Below are positions 36,201 to 51,200 of a DNA stretch of 64,000 nucleotides, piece by piece (positions within the stretch are counted from its first letter, which is position 1; the number at the start of each line of letters is the position of its first letter). Below the pieces are notes generated by a model, which was not told where the DNA came from, did not search any database, and saw nothing but the letters and a program-made list of their open reading frames with translations. The stretch lies in contig CAJFCJ010000007.1 in NCBI GenBank assembly GCA_904063045.1, forward strand, positions 988,819 through 1,052,818, given 5' to 3'. The translations under genes and the position numbers were made by a program. Source of the DNA: Dimorphilus gyrociliatus. Lineage: Eukaryota; Annelida; Polychaeta; Dinophilidae.

Positions 36201-39200
36201 GTCAAGTCCGATGGAGATAAGGAAAAGGGCAAATGTTTCTTATTGCAGTATGAATTTATACACAATACCATAGAAATTCGTTCTTATAGGTACATATACA
36301 CTATTCCATTGAGGTGGCGCTGGTTTTAGGCCTAATCTATGTAAAAAGGAACGCCATAAGTCGTTTATCGTTCGATAGGATCTAGTATGTATCGAGTTTG
36401 GAAACCGTTGATCGGTTCCTTCGATTTAGTATTAAACGACGCTTTTAAAGCAAAGGTTATTTTATTATATTTCATTATTTAACATGTATATATTGTATAT
36501 AGGATTCTATTTGACGATCCCTCATAATAAAGTACTATAAAAACAAGAATATTGTATTGGTTTCTATTCAAAACTGGCGTATTAAATAGTTTTATTCTCT
36601 TTTACAACAGATTTATACCGACTGGGCCAACCATTATTTGGAAAAATCTAGACATAGTAAGGTAATAACGGATTTACAAGTGGACGTCACGGATGGTGTT
36701 CTGTTAGCGAACGTAATCGAAGCAGTCAGTAAGTATTTAAAAAGGGAATTAGATATGGAAAAAATGATTTGTTCATTGTCAATAAGTTCAAGTTGATAAA
36801 CAAATTAGTTTTAACTTTATCTTGTACCTTAACAATCAGTTTGTTAAGTAAAGTTTGTTCTTAAATATCACAATACCTGTCTAAATTATACGAAACGTGT
36901 ACTATAAAGAATTAAACCTAATTTTATGTACTCAATATTTTTTACTCGAGTTTATTTTTAGCAATAAACCATAGCAGTCAGTATAGCCATTACAATAAAG
37001 TAATATAATAACTTTATGTCAATTCTAATAGTAAACGTTGCTCTTAAACTTAATTTCCTTGTCAAAAGTTTTGACTTGTGAAACAATGCATACAGCGGTA
37101 TTTATTTATATTTTGACAAGGAAACCTAAAGAAAAAGCCAACTTATTGGGGAAGTATGCGATTTCTCTTGCAATTTTATACATCTATTCGGGCTATATAC
37201 TGTATATATCTACTGATAAATAATTGGATAGCTATATACTTCAAAAATATAAGCATACGCGTATTTTCGCCCGATAGAATACTTAATTAAATAAACTACA
37301 TCCAGAAGGGTTTGTTTCCATATTCATGTTAAAGAGTCTTGTTTGTCTTATAGTATTGTCTACATTCCCTCTTTATTTACCATCCTACTTTATAAAAGTG
37401 GCTATATAAAGAATTTGACACCGTTCGACCGTAAAATTTCATTGTCATAGGAGTTGAGTACCATTTAATTATCACTTAATATACAGATGAAAAAAGGCGA
37501 AATGTATATTATCAATTGTTTTCTTAATAAGTTTATTCGAATGACAAACTTTTAAACTAATTAAGTTATAAATGAAAAAAGAATGTTAGTCAATATTTTA
37601 AATTAAATAAAACAACCTTTCTATGGAGTAGAATAATGTAAAGATCCGTTTTGGATTTAGAGCGGTTTTTTTGTATAGAAAAAATGGCGTTTGTATGTTA
37701 AAAAGAGAAAAAAAAATCCGATAAAAATCTCTGGCAGCCTCATCGGTGAGATTGAAATTGTCGATTATGTCGGACGGTCTTAGTTTGGTTGAAAGAAATA
37801 TAAAGAAAAAAAAACGGTAATTAAATGCAATCCATGCAGACCATACGATTCATCGCCAAAATTGATAGTACGAGCTTTTTTTATACAATATAGTAGCCTC
37901 GTCTACTTTATAGCAATCATAAAATATAAATAACAACGTACCCTTTTATTTTTGATTTCTATAATATGCAACAGATGTCGCTATATTACCACAGTACCGG
38001 CTTCTACATGTTTAATATCCGTACCGTTATGCAACATTCAAGTTTTATAAACCTGTTTTTGTTGTCTGTTTGTTTTTATAACGATCATGAATATCAACTG
38101 TAGTATTTTGCCTCATATGATATTAATGATTTCTCTATTACACTCTACAGCTAATGAAAAAATATCGGACATCTCTACGAAGCCCAGAACTCAATCTCAA
38201 ATGGTAGTAAGCTTTAGTATTAGTTTGGAGCGTGCTTAAAATATTTGTTTGTATTGCGGTTGTTTGCCACGGCCCATGGGTATTAGGTTATATTACGTAG
38301 GTTGAAAATTTCTGTGGGAGTCATCTCCTACCTTATTACTGAGCTACTTATGTTATAAATATATATAACTTAAGTAGAAGAAAAAAAACTATATAAACGC
38401 TTAGTTTGCATACAGTATATAGATATATCTGTATATATAGTAAGTCGGATACTAGTTTGTTCTGTTTCCGATCCTTCTCTACTTTCTTAATAAGATAGAG
38501 TATTAACGAAATAAGAAATAAGAATAGGGTCTCAGTTCTTTCCGTCCGAAGAGATTTAAATAACATAAAATATTACCCTGGACACTAAAAATAATATCGC
38601 GCGCTTTTAAACCTACACCCCTACGGAGAAATTTCGGCTCGTCCACACGCGCAAACCGCCGCCGTAGAACGTTTGTCACAGTCGACGACGTCGAAAGCGT
38701 CGTTTAATAAGTCTAACGTGGACTATTGACGTTTTTTTTTCCTTCGTTAAAAAATCTGGAAGAGGAAAAATACTATAAAATTGTGTATCGATAAAATCCT
38801 TACGTCACTCTACTTAGTTCACCGAAGCCTCAACGGATTACTCTATTTCTGGTAACGTTTCTATGATTGATGCTGAATCACACGTTTCGTAAGCTTATTT
38901 GTATAATTAAAATATAGGAATAAGAACGTCTAACAACCACATGGCTAACTAATTTTAGATTTTATCCTTAATAAGCCATGGAAAGATGTGCTGATTGATT
39001 ATCATTCATTTTTTTTAGATTCATATATATATATATACTCTATAGTATATATATATATATATATCTTCATTTATATATGTTTATATGTGTAAATTGTATA
39101 AGCTTACATTGATCTATTTGTCAATTTTATACATAGATAAAAAACAAAGGAGGAAATCGGTTTAAATAGTTTTAGATATCGTTATAACAAGAAAAAGCTG

Positions 39201-42200
39201 TATTATTCAAAAGAGTTAAATATGAAAACCACCATTGATTAGATATATTTTGTATATAATATATTTGCTATATACATATATATATATCAACGTTTATAAA
39301 TAGAGGATAATGTAAAAATGCAGCTTTTACTAGTATCTACAATATATACATATATATTTATTTGTAAATATATACTAATATATATTATACCGCTTATTTT
39401 TACAGTATTTATATCGTTTCCTCTTTAAAATTACTTAAAAAGCCTAGTAATATTCTAAGCGTTATAAGTATAACTTGAATTAAGTGAATATTTTACTTTC
39501 TCTCCATCTGTAAATAATGAAAAGCTTAATGTATACTCGTGTCATGTACGCTTGATCGGGTTTAGCCCGATCTATTAGAGCGTCTAATGAAAAAGAAATT
39601 ATTTTCGCGTACTTAGAGTGACTCTTAGTAAAAATGTAGTAACATTGTAGCAAAGTGTGTGCAATCTTTGACGGACGTTTCTCCTTTTTTTAATCTTTTT
39701 GACATGGTACGTAAGAGAAAGGAGGCAGACGGATATTCCCTTGGTACCTTATAAATCAACGGCGAAAGGGGGTCAGGAGGCTGTATACACTGTATCGTCT
39801 ATGTATGTATACAGAGAGAAAATTTTCAGAATGATTTACTATATAGTGTGATGTGCATGTGTTTATATCTCCTATCTACTGCCTAGGCTACAGAAACGAG
39901 CCTTTGTAGAGCCGCAAAATCAATGTGAATGAGTCATCCGAACTCTCTCTCTTTCTCTCGTTCTCTGACTGCGAGAAACGCTCTATAGCAATTCATTTCA
40001 TGACTTTTATGCTATGTATAGTCCAAGATAGAATATCAGTAGAGATCCTTGCTCATCAGTATGATTCACCCAATTCTCTGTCCTATTCTCTTTCCCGATC
40101 TATATCTAACCTCGGTATAGTAAAACTAGCCGGGTTTTTTTTCAAAATTTATGACTGCTTTTTAGTATTCGACTTAGAATTTTAGATGGGCTTGTCATTA
40201 TCGTTTTAACTAACAATTTATATCTATTCCACTTTATTCACGCCTAAATTAATTTGGCCAGAAAGCACCTGAATGATTTCATCACGAGACCCATATGCCC
40301 AGTTTCACCTCTACCCCTCTCCCCTTCCTCCTTTAAATTCTCACTTTCACTCTATCGTTTTTGATTAAAAACAGCATAGAGAAATAATTCTGATAAGGTG
40401 TGATAAGACGTCGTGGGTGACGAAGCATCTGGTAGGATGTTTATATAGCGTCTTCTTGTCAGATCCCGTCAGTTTCTAGATAATATAAATCATTTCCAGT
40501 GTCTGTAAATGAGAATTTTGAATCCGACCTTTAAACAAAATATACTAGATATCTAACTTCCGCTGCGCCTTTTTTTATATAAATAAATTTGACCTGAAAC
40601 TAATAGAGATTCAACTGGAAACAAATATGTATGTGTACTATATTGTACACATAATAATCATCAGCAAACCCAGGAACCGACCCATATGCCCTTATCGACT
40701 CAGGAAGTAGAATTTACTTTATTCATTTGCATCGCCGGTTTGCATCTGCCAGCTTTTCTGAATAACCTCGGTGACCCTGTCGAGTGTCTTCTTTTTAATT
40801 TACTAAAAGTGGAACAAGAGGAGAGTATTCGACCTTGTCAATAACAGACCTTAGTTTTGTTGACATCTCTACTTTCACTGTTTATGTCGAGGTTTTAGCA
40901 TTAATTTCATTTTTTCGGGTATAAGGCTATCACCCTTGAAGCAGCAGCTTACTAGCTGCTCTCAGCCTTCTGGCAGTATCCGATTAGCGTTGTATTAAGT
41001 GATTATTGCTGCGAGGGCCGAGAAATATAAGCGCGTCTGTTTGTAATCGAACGCGAAAACGGTTCAAAGCAATTATATCTCTCTCTTCTTTCCGCAGTTG
41101 GACAACATTACCACCTGCCTAACCTTCCTGGCCGAACTCGGTGTGAATACTGACGGACTGCACGCCAGAGGTGAGTTCTCTCATTTATCACGTAGGCAGC
41201 TCAATTAAAACCTTTCAAAATAAAATCTTCCATCTTTTCCTTGGGCTTCCTCTCATTTTCTCACACTATGAGATTATACGTCATAAATATTGTGGTAGAA
41301 AATCAACATCTTCGCAGGTTTTAAGTGCGATATTTGTAGAAAATTCTATTTAGCTTATTACGTAATTTGTTCCCATAGTAACAAATTGTAATCCTTCGCT
41401 TACACTGTATTACTTTAAAGATTTTATGGTTGCTCTTGACTTTCATTCTGAGAAAATATCCTTGAGAGATAAGTTTAAGTGTTTAAATATATATATATAT
41501 ATACATATATATTTAATTGTATATTATATACTTTGAATAATGATTTACTATCCGATTTCATCTATTCGTTTAGGCGTTTTAGTTTGTCATTAAGCAGCTA
41601 TTACATAACTGTTCTTAGAACCGGATCCTATGCTACATTTAGGATTTCCTATTTCCTCTTTAATATTGGCTAATCGTTCGCTAGTTTATAATATAACACA
41701 ACGCCCAGTTCAAGGAATAAACGAGGCATAGGTGTTCCATATACTCTCGTTTTGAATACAACACCTGTTATAACCCCAAAGCAATAAATCCCTATTAAAA
41801 ATACCAAAATTTTTTTTTCTATTTAACATAAAACGCACACTGTAATTTGATTCATACGACATGTGCAGAACCTTTTGAACAGATCGTTTTGTGTGAAGGG
41901 AATGACGGGAGTAGGAAAGAAGATATTTTCTTTTCTATTGCCCTTCTTCCTTGTTCGTTTTGAACTTTTTAAAAGGGGTAGCATCTCGGTAAATATTTGC
42001 CAAGGCAGACAGCCTTCCATTAGCCTTATTCCCTTTTCTCCTCCTACTTCGAACTCTCGGGAATCCTGCTGATGATTCGCAGTTTTTAAAGAGTAAAAAT
42101 TAAGAAAAGATTAAAAGCGACTGTGGACTTGAAAGGTTAATTCTATTAGAAATCTATAATTAGTTTCTTTACGTCCTTGATTCTATTATTAGCGCATAAA

Positions 42201-45200
42201 AGAAACTCATAGATGATTTTTGTTTGGCATCGTCCATGTTACATGTTTTGGTTCTCTTTGAAAGGGGAACAACTTCCGGTTAGTACGAATGTTTACTTTT
42301 CATTTGAATAGTAGGCTCCTTGGACGTTTTCATTTTGGTAGAAACAATCTTAGGCCTATAACTGTGGGAAGATTAAAGGAAAAGATGGTCTATTTGCTCT
42401 AGCTGAACACTTACTGTTCTAGCTAAAACTATTAACGTTGAAAACGGTGAGATATAAATTGTTAGAGAAAAGGGAGAGGAAAGTGAGAATAAAAACATTC
42501 AAATACGTGTTATCTGTGCTGTAAGGAGTTTTTTTCCAACTAGCAGATGTTTACGTTTTCAAATTGATTTTTCACTAATGTATGGGCAGCTGTTGAGATT
42601 TTTACTTTTCTTTCTATTGCAGACATAAAAGAAGGCAATCTCAAATCAATTCTCGGTCTCTTTTTCTCCTTATCCCGATTCAAACAACAGCAAAAAGCTC
42701 AAAACGGCAACCAACCTAATAGAAAATCTACTGAAGGCAATGCAACAAGTTCTATTCCGAAACAACGTTCGTCCTTACCGACGGCTGCTGGTGGAACTTC
42801 AAATGCCAATTCGGATATGATATCAAGGTAAGCAGATGGTTAAAAAAGAAGTAGGAATAGTAGACGAGAGAAGAACAAAGACACCGCTAGATGACATAAA
42901 AAAAACCTAGGGCAATAAACGTCTATTACTATACAGAGGCTTATTTTCCACTTTCTTCCTAGCCTCTTCGCCCAATTAAAAAGCGAAAAAATCCTTAATT
43001 AAACTCTCGTTAGATTCGCTCTTAAAATCTTAAATAATTCAAAGGCAAAAGCACCTAAAAGCCCACTTGTATCACAAAGCTTTTCTCTACTATATACAAT
43101 ACGTATGTTTGTAAATTCGTATACAAATACTATAGGTAGGCTAAAAGAGATAAGCGATTTGGAAGTTCATAGTCGCAATTCCTAGTCTTACTGAGTCAAA
43201 AAAACTGGGTTACATCATAAAAAAGTAACAATGTAGTTTTTTTTTATATACACAAAAGGCTCTGCTCCTTTTAAGTAAGAATTCCCGCCTATGATTTAAT
43301 TACAAATATACGATTGTTTAATTCCAGAAGGTTCTAACGTTTACGCTAGCTGGCAGTCTTTAATTAATGTTTTTTCCTTTCTTTTGTTGTTGAAACGGAT
43401 AGTTTGTCTAGAAATAATACTGAAGCATTCATTCAGTAAAATTTCTTACTAGTCGTTGTCCCCTCCCTCATCTAACAAAAACAATTTTATTGGACGTTAA
43501 ATAACAGTTGAGGGTAACTGCACAGACTCCAAATTTATTGTAGAAAGGAGAAAAATAGCTTTCTTTGATACCCGGGAGACCGATTAGGAATTTCCGTAAA
43601 ATCCGAATGCAATTACCCTATTACGTCAATGCGAATGGTAAGTGTCGGTTTCGGTCTGAGAGATTGCGTCATCTTAAAAAACAAAACTTAAATTTCAAAT
43701 AACACCTAAAATAATAGAAGAGCTGTTACAACTAGCCTGTTAACATCATAAGTATAGATTAAGATGGAAAACGCTAAAAGGACGCTATCGATTACGGCTA
43801 ATCAAAACATTAACGAACCGTTAATGGAATGTGACGAAAAGAACCTCCCCTCCCAAGTTAATGTTTTACGGATCGTTAACGTTGGTAACATATTAAGGGG
43901 CGAAGATAATGAATCAAAATGGTTGCATGATAAAGAAAAACTCTTGCTAGAAACCAAATCGTCTTTAAATGATCAACAAGGTAAAAGGGATAAGGATACG
44001 TTACGACGAGACAAAGAAGATCTCATTTCATTCTCTTGTCCAAAACCGCCTGTTTCGCCCCTACTTTGGGATCATATAATAGAACATAAAGTAAATAATA
44101 TCGAGAAAGGTGACAGGTGCGAACCGTATCCATCCTGCGGCTGTCCGCAGTCTAACAATCCCGCCTCTAGCCCACGCTTTTCTGAGTATTCAATAGATTT
44201 TGACACCGACAGCGAAGACAGTCGACCGTCGTGTTGTAACTTCACTGAGTACAAGATTAATAATCTAGAAGGCTGTGCAAAAAACCAAGCCGTTCCAGTG
44301 TGTCAAGGGGCTTGCGAATTTAGATGCATTGACGGGACGCAAGAAAGCTCAACCGATTGCCTCCCATATTCTCTAATACCGACTCTGAGTCCTTTTAGTA
44401 ATAAAGTAATCAAGGAGGAACAAGAGCTATCTGTTGACCTGGTTTCAAGTCAAATAACTTACCTCGAATCGTCCGTTTGAAATGCTAAGATTTAGTTGAA
44501 AAAATTATATCCTTCCTTTTTCCCCTTACAATAAACAAGTATGAAAATTATGGAAAAAGATGAAAGACAATATACTATAAATAGAAAATAAAGAAAGGAA
44601 TAGAGAATTTAACGCTTCTCATTCACAAAATGCGCTTGGGCAGATAGCTAAGCAATCGATTCTTAACTAATTAATAATCATGCGTGTACCAAAGGTTTCA
44701 TACACAAAAAAACTGCACCTAATACGCAGCGTTTGTTGCATAACTTTGGTAATTCATCTGAATAATTGACGTAGTTAACGAGATAGCTGAACCGTAATTT
44801 ATTTCACTTAAACTGTTTAAATGGAAGGTCAAAAAGTGAAACAATTTTTAGTATAACACATTATAAGTGATATATAACTCCCCTTTTGCAAATTGACAAT
44901 CTTTTCGATAGACGGAGACATTGTTGCTAACTGAATAATACAGGCACCAAACTCCCTCATGCCCTTTAAATAGATGATTTTGCCCTTATTTCGAACTTTT
45001 TTTTACCAGAAATAACTGATATTCTATGAAAATTGACTTCCTAGTCATTATAGCGTCTTTTATCTCATAGTCCCTCTTATATTTGTTATAACTGAATAAA
45101 CTCTCATCAATTAGCTTTTGTTAATAAGCAAATGATAATTTTTTCAATATCTGGATAAAAAAATAAAGGAAAAACAGCAGAACGTTTAGTGTTGTGTCAA

Positions 45201-48200
45201 ACTTGGGTGATTGATGTCAATTAGACGAGTTGCGCAACCCAGGTAATTCATCTGAATAATTGACGTCGTTAACGGCGATATTAGAGGCGGGACACCAAGA
45301 GGCGCTTATCAGGCAAAACTCAATCCAATTTGACTGAGCTTATTACATTCGTTATTCTCTTATCGGACCTTTTCGTCAAAGTTTACCGCAAGGAAATTAA
45401 ACGATTTCAGTAAATCACCTTAATTAATCAGCTGTGAACCAGGTGTAGAAGGCGTTTTCTTAGCACCTAACGAACTTATTCGCTCCTATCGATTTTAGCA
45501 CGGCGGCGTCTCTTTGTGACGCCGGCCGTCTTTTTTCCAATTGACGTGCCTCGTTCAGGAGCTGTGTGTGTCGAATATTAACGAAGTTGTTTGTCGCTTA
45601 CATTTTGCCTATTTTGTCCCTAATGGGACTAGCTGCATAAATATGAGCATTTTTTAAGCCACAACATCCACGCCAAATGTCACTTTTGACGTTTTTTCCT
45701 TGCCTTGGGTTATAGGTTATTTTAATAACGCTTTAACTATATTTAGACGCCATTTCTACCGGTGCTACTTTTGCCTCATCCATTGAATTTTCATGAAGGG
45801 CGTCAACAACATGTATCTTGCTCTGAATTATTTCATAGTATACAATGCGAGTAGGCTACAGATGGCGCTCAGGCTATCGATTATCTAATTTAAATCCTAT
45901 GCTGATCAAGTGTTTAATTACTACTCTTTTAATTTAACAGATTCAAATCCGAATCAAAAAGCTCGAAAACGAATAATCAATCTTCTTCTAAGTTGAAGTA
46001 TTCGTCAAACAACAACAATAATTCAATCAGTTCTCCTGCTGGAGGTTTGTATACATTCGATTATTCTTATACCGTAGATGTCGCCACATACAAAAGTTGT
46101 AAAAACAAAAAAAAAGGAAAAAACATGCACGTGCGTTAGGATTAAATGAGATTAGCGACAGATTTTCACAGCAGTCGGCTTGAATCGTACGTTACGTTAC
46201 GCTTTAAAATAGGAATAAACGGATTGTTTACGCTAGTAAGTCGATTTTTTGGTCTAAGCTCTCAATCTTTTCTCCTTATTGAAATAAGAATTATCACTCA
46301 GTTATTATATTAACGTAATAAAAGAAATTTGGCGAACTATTCGATTTTCACGTATAATCGATTGCCCAGGTTATTTATGTACACATCGTTCATTTAACGA
46401 CAGCCGTGCGTGTTTCTCGATAATTTCACAAATCTAAACTAGGCTTGTAAAGTTAGTATTTATAGTATTTTAGTTGTTCCTGCTTTTTTATGTTATTCTT
46501 TTGCTTATCTTGTCACTTGAAATAAAAAAAAAAGAACGCCCGTGCAAATGAATCGATACTGGATAGATTATGTAAATAGAACGTCGCCTGTAAATAAATA
46601 GCAGCCGATTCCATCCGTCTTTTGAAGTTGTCCGCCTTTACTTTTTTTATGAAGTGCTTAGAGATATGAGTTATATATACTTTAGATTGTAAAACTTTTC
46701 AAGCGCCACCTTTTGATCGAGGTTGTTTGAGCCATTTTTGGGAAAGGTATTATAACTAGGCCTAATCCATATTGGAAAAAATATGGAGACGTTATATTTA
46801 CAACAGATGGCGTAGTTGGAAAATTATAGAGTATATTAAATAAGAGAGAATAGAACAAAAACAATTTTATAGTAGAGGTAACTCGTTGAAAATAAAACGA
46901 CGGTAATAAAATGTCTTAAGATATAAAGGGATTAGTTCAGAATACAATAAATAGTAAAGTGAATATGTTTTATGAATTATCTGTGAAGAGTCGGCAGCTC
47001 GTTTATCACGTAAATTGACTCTTAATAGCGTTCAATTATTGTCGACAAATGTATATGTGTATACGTTGTGATAAGGAATGATATTCAACAGTACTCGCTG
47101 ACCCCTTCAATAAGTATTGTACACAGCAGTCGAAGTTTTCTTTTATTATTATTAAAATCTCCTTTGTTCAAAAACAGGATCGAACAATTTAACAGCTAAG
47201 AATAATAATCGACCGGAATCTTTCTCTTCTCGTTCCGAGTCACCGTCCTCTTCTACTGGAATACCCACACCGTCCTCAAGATTACCACAAAGAAGAACGA
47301 TAAATTCCTCGACATCGTCTATTGCTTCATCTTCTTGCTCATCCTCGAAACCAAATAACAACAGCATGCTGGATAAATTCAAATTTTTTCAATCGAAGGA
47401 TAAGAAGAAGGGTCAATCAACTATACCTGAAGACGGAACGGCGGCAGCGAGATTAGCAACGGGCACTTCTTCGCCGAAATTGTCAATTAAGGCTTTTGCA
47501 AAGAAAACTCTGGGAAAGAAAAATTCTGAAGAGTATCCATCTATTCCACCTCCCCAAACGCAAATAGTCAGTCCGGTTGAAATGCAACCACAACAACTAC
47601 AATTTGCTGTTGCATCTTCCAAAAAATCCTCCAAATCCGATGCTAAGCAACAACAATCCATTCCTGCCAAATATCAACAAATCACAAGTCGTCCAAATGG
47701 TGCTGCTGCAAGGAATAGCACAAATAGAACGTCGATAGCATCAAATAGCAGTACAGGATCTAGTAGTTATCTCTCAAATAGAGGTATACCAAAGCCGACA
47801 TCAGCCTCTAAAATTAAATCTGATTCCTCGAAAATAATGCAATCTAAGCACCGAAAGTCATCGGACAAGAATGCTAACAAAGTTTCTCACAAGGCGCATA
47901 GCACCACAACAAACCCCACATCTCCTCTACAACCGGTACCTGAAACCGACCCCTCTGTTAGGCTACAGCCTCTAGGCAGTGCTCAAGAAACTGAAGTATC
48001 AGATTCAAAAAAGAAGAGTTCTACCAAACAAAAGAAATTACAGGATGCCTTGAAACAGCAACAAGCTACTAGAGCCGCTTTAGCTCAGCACAAGGCAGAA
48101 AGTCGAGCAAAGAAAATAATAGAAAAATCCGATAGCGAAAATGTGCCCAGCAGTGTCGCTAGTAGTTCCAGTTCTTTATGTTCAGTAACTGGAAGTCAGG

Positions 48201-51200
48201 GTGGAAAGAGCAGTTCTTCTTCAAAATCAAATAATAGTGGCGACAGCGTCATATTCAGACCTTCTTCATGTGATGAATTAGATTCAAATGATAGCAGTGT
48301 GCCACCTTCGCCAGCCATGCATGCCCGATCTGATCATATTTCTAATTTAAGAAAACATAAACCTCCTCCAACGCCAACTAGATCTGTGTCTATTGCCAAT
48401 CAAAATCAGAAGATTGAGACGACGTTTTCAGATGAAATTGCCTCTTCACCAGTACAAGTTCAAGCTATGGAACCTTTACCGAGAGTTTCACCATACGCTT
48501 ATTTAAGAGTAGGTCTAAATGCAACTGTTCAAACATCGGTTCCGCCCCTCGGCTTGGGAACAACTAAAGATAGTGCTGCTCATCGCTTGATTGATCCGAC
48601 AAAATTCTACTTGAACAAAAAGGCGTCGAACGAAGTTGATTTAGCCGCCGGTTACATGTCAGACGGTGACGTTCTTTGTTCTTCGAACAATAGTTCAGTG
48701 GATCCCGCTGGGTACTTGAGTGAGGGAGGAACCAGCGTATACGCGAGAAGGATGCAGCAAAGATTTAGAGAAGGGATGCAAGCAGTTAAGGAATGTATGC
48801 AAAAGTCATCCGCTTTGATGGACCATGATAGGTTTGTTTTTCTTTCACCCATTTCATGTAAAATATGTATATTTAAAACGAAAGCGATTTTCCCAACGTC
48901 TATTACATCGTTGAGGTTGTAAGCGAAAATCCTCTGACAGAACAATCCCACGACTCAGTTGACCTTTTAACAGAAAATCTCTTGCCGATGTCAAGAATTT
49001 TCTTAATTCAGTTAATCTATAGGCTGTTGTCATTTGACTTTTCAATATATTTGTCATCGCTACCGCTTATATATTTACTTTTGCTCGCTTTTAGGTTTTT
49101 TATCATAAAACTAAATAATTGTTTGATTAGAGTAATTTTAGGACCATGCATTTTTAATTTCTTAATAGAGTTATATATTATTAATCTCATTTATCGACTG
49201 CTTTTGGCTATATATGCACCCTATTTTAGCCTTTCATACATAAAGTTCACATTTCCATGAGATTACATTTATTTGCTTGTTACTTTTTATTATTTTCTTA
49301 CTTCAACAACATAATTATTCAACTCATGGAAAAACTTTATTTAAATGATTTCGGTAGATGGCGTTTTAGTTCTTTCTGTTTCGGTTATATAGATTACTCC
49401 AGATAACTAGGAAACAGACATGTTTTTTTGTTAGGTTTACGTTTGTTTTTGAGTTTGTACTAATACTTCGTATCGCGGGCCATTGATCTGTAACCAGTAG
49501 ATTTAGAATCTTGTCCCGTTTGCGGCACTAGATACCAAATTACATAGGCCTGCAAAAAAAAAAAGCGTCATCAGCATAATAGTACGGCGCCAACGATCAC
49601 AGTCGACGGGGAAAAAGTAGTCGGCGGCGCGATGACGAGCGGTTATCACACTCACCCGCGTACTAGACGCTACCATGAAAAGCGTCTGATGAGAACAAGA
49701 CTGCGTAAATTGTTATTGGAGGAAAGGGCATGTGCATGGAAAAAAGACGATGACAGGTTTTCTTTTATTATTATTTTTTCTAATTTTGTCCTTCTCAACT
49801 CTAACCTTGGCCCATATATTTTTTTAACTTCCCTAAACGTCGATTAAGGCTCCAATTTCAGAGAGGCGACGTTTTCAGCACTTGTTTATTCTGTTTTCAA
49901 TTTCAAAACATCTTTAGCACGTTAGAGCCTATGTTTAACAGAATGAAAAAACAATCGTTCTGTTGCTTATTTTCGCCCTTACACTATTGTCCAATGGCAT
50001 CTTTTATACAACTGTCTCCATTCTAATTATTCCCATATCCCGTTTGTTATTTAAGGTTTAAATACTTCTTGCTGTTCAGCTTGTTCCCTTCCGTAAACAA
50101 TTCTAAAGACATTTTCATAGTAGAAATAATTGAAAAAATAACAATAGGAATATTTTGTAATATTCTCACAATCAGTTGTGTATCTGAAAAGGAATATATT
50201 ACGAAGAAATAGATAATCATCTACATTTTGTCACTATCAATCACCAGTAAGGTTACTTATTATGAAAATTGACTGAACTATTGACTGAAAATTGAAAATT
50301 TTTAAAGGATTTGGGTGTGTAAGATTTCATCCTAAAAGAATAAAGACAATATAAACAAAAACATCGTAAAAGTTTTTGCTAAAACTATAGTGAACCTGTC
50401 TTCCTCTTTTTTTTAACCTTTGATATCTTTCGTTACTTTGGCAATTTTTCGCGCAATTAGACTTTTTTTGCTCAAGTTTTATCAAAACTGACCCTTATTT
50501 TTTTACAATCAAATCTATTTTTATACATCTTTTTTTTTAATTTTATTCCCAAACTATATAATTATATTAACTTTCGATCTAGTTGTCGAGAAAATCTGAT
50601 ATATTTGCAATTTCCCAGACTATTACGTGATTCATAAATATGGTCGGTAAATTTGTAGGCTTAGGAAAAGCAAAAAATTTTTACCACAGTTTTTCTTACC
50701 AACGGGATGCGTTCTTATCTAGCCTTGCAGCGCCTTGTTTCCTTAAGGTTCTTTGCGCCTCTAGCGGGATATTTTGTGTAGCGCCGAAGTCTTTCACTTA
50801 AAAATTTGGGCATGTCGGCTAGACGGAAAAAACGACGCTATATTCGGATAGGTAAACTAGGGTGAGAAACTGTTATTCTATTTTTACTTTCTGACAACTT
50901 AGGCCTAGATTGTCGCCAAATACCGGCAATTATTTCGATTGCTGTCGGGATATATCGTCCAATGTTTATTTATGGACGGTTTTTGGACGGACGTCCGCTT
51001 TTGTTAGGCCTATACAACCGCTAATATCCTCTGGGAATTTTTTTTAAACGCCGCTGAATTTATAGACAGTATTAGATGAGAAAGAACGGGTGAGATTCAG
51101 TCAGGTTTTTTTTTTCACTTCATTAGAAAAATTTCTCAAACATACCTTTCAGATTAGGAGTTTATTACAAGGTGTTTTTCTCCTTTATCGGTACAGTTAA

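Noticed and set aside
45255-45310. CACCAAGAGGCGC as a CTCF site
   Set aside because: One G short of the AGRKGGC core; not counted with the AGATGGCG set. The CCGCTAGAGGCGC near 50755 was excluded for the same reason.
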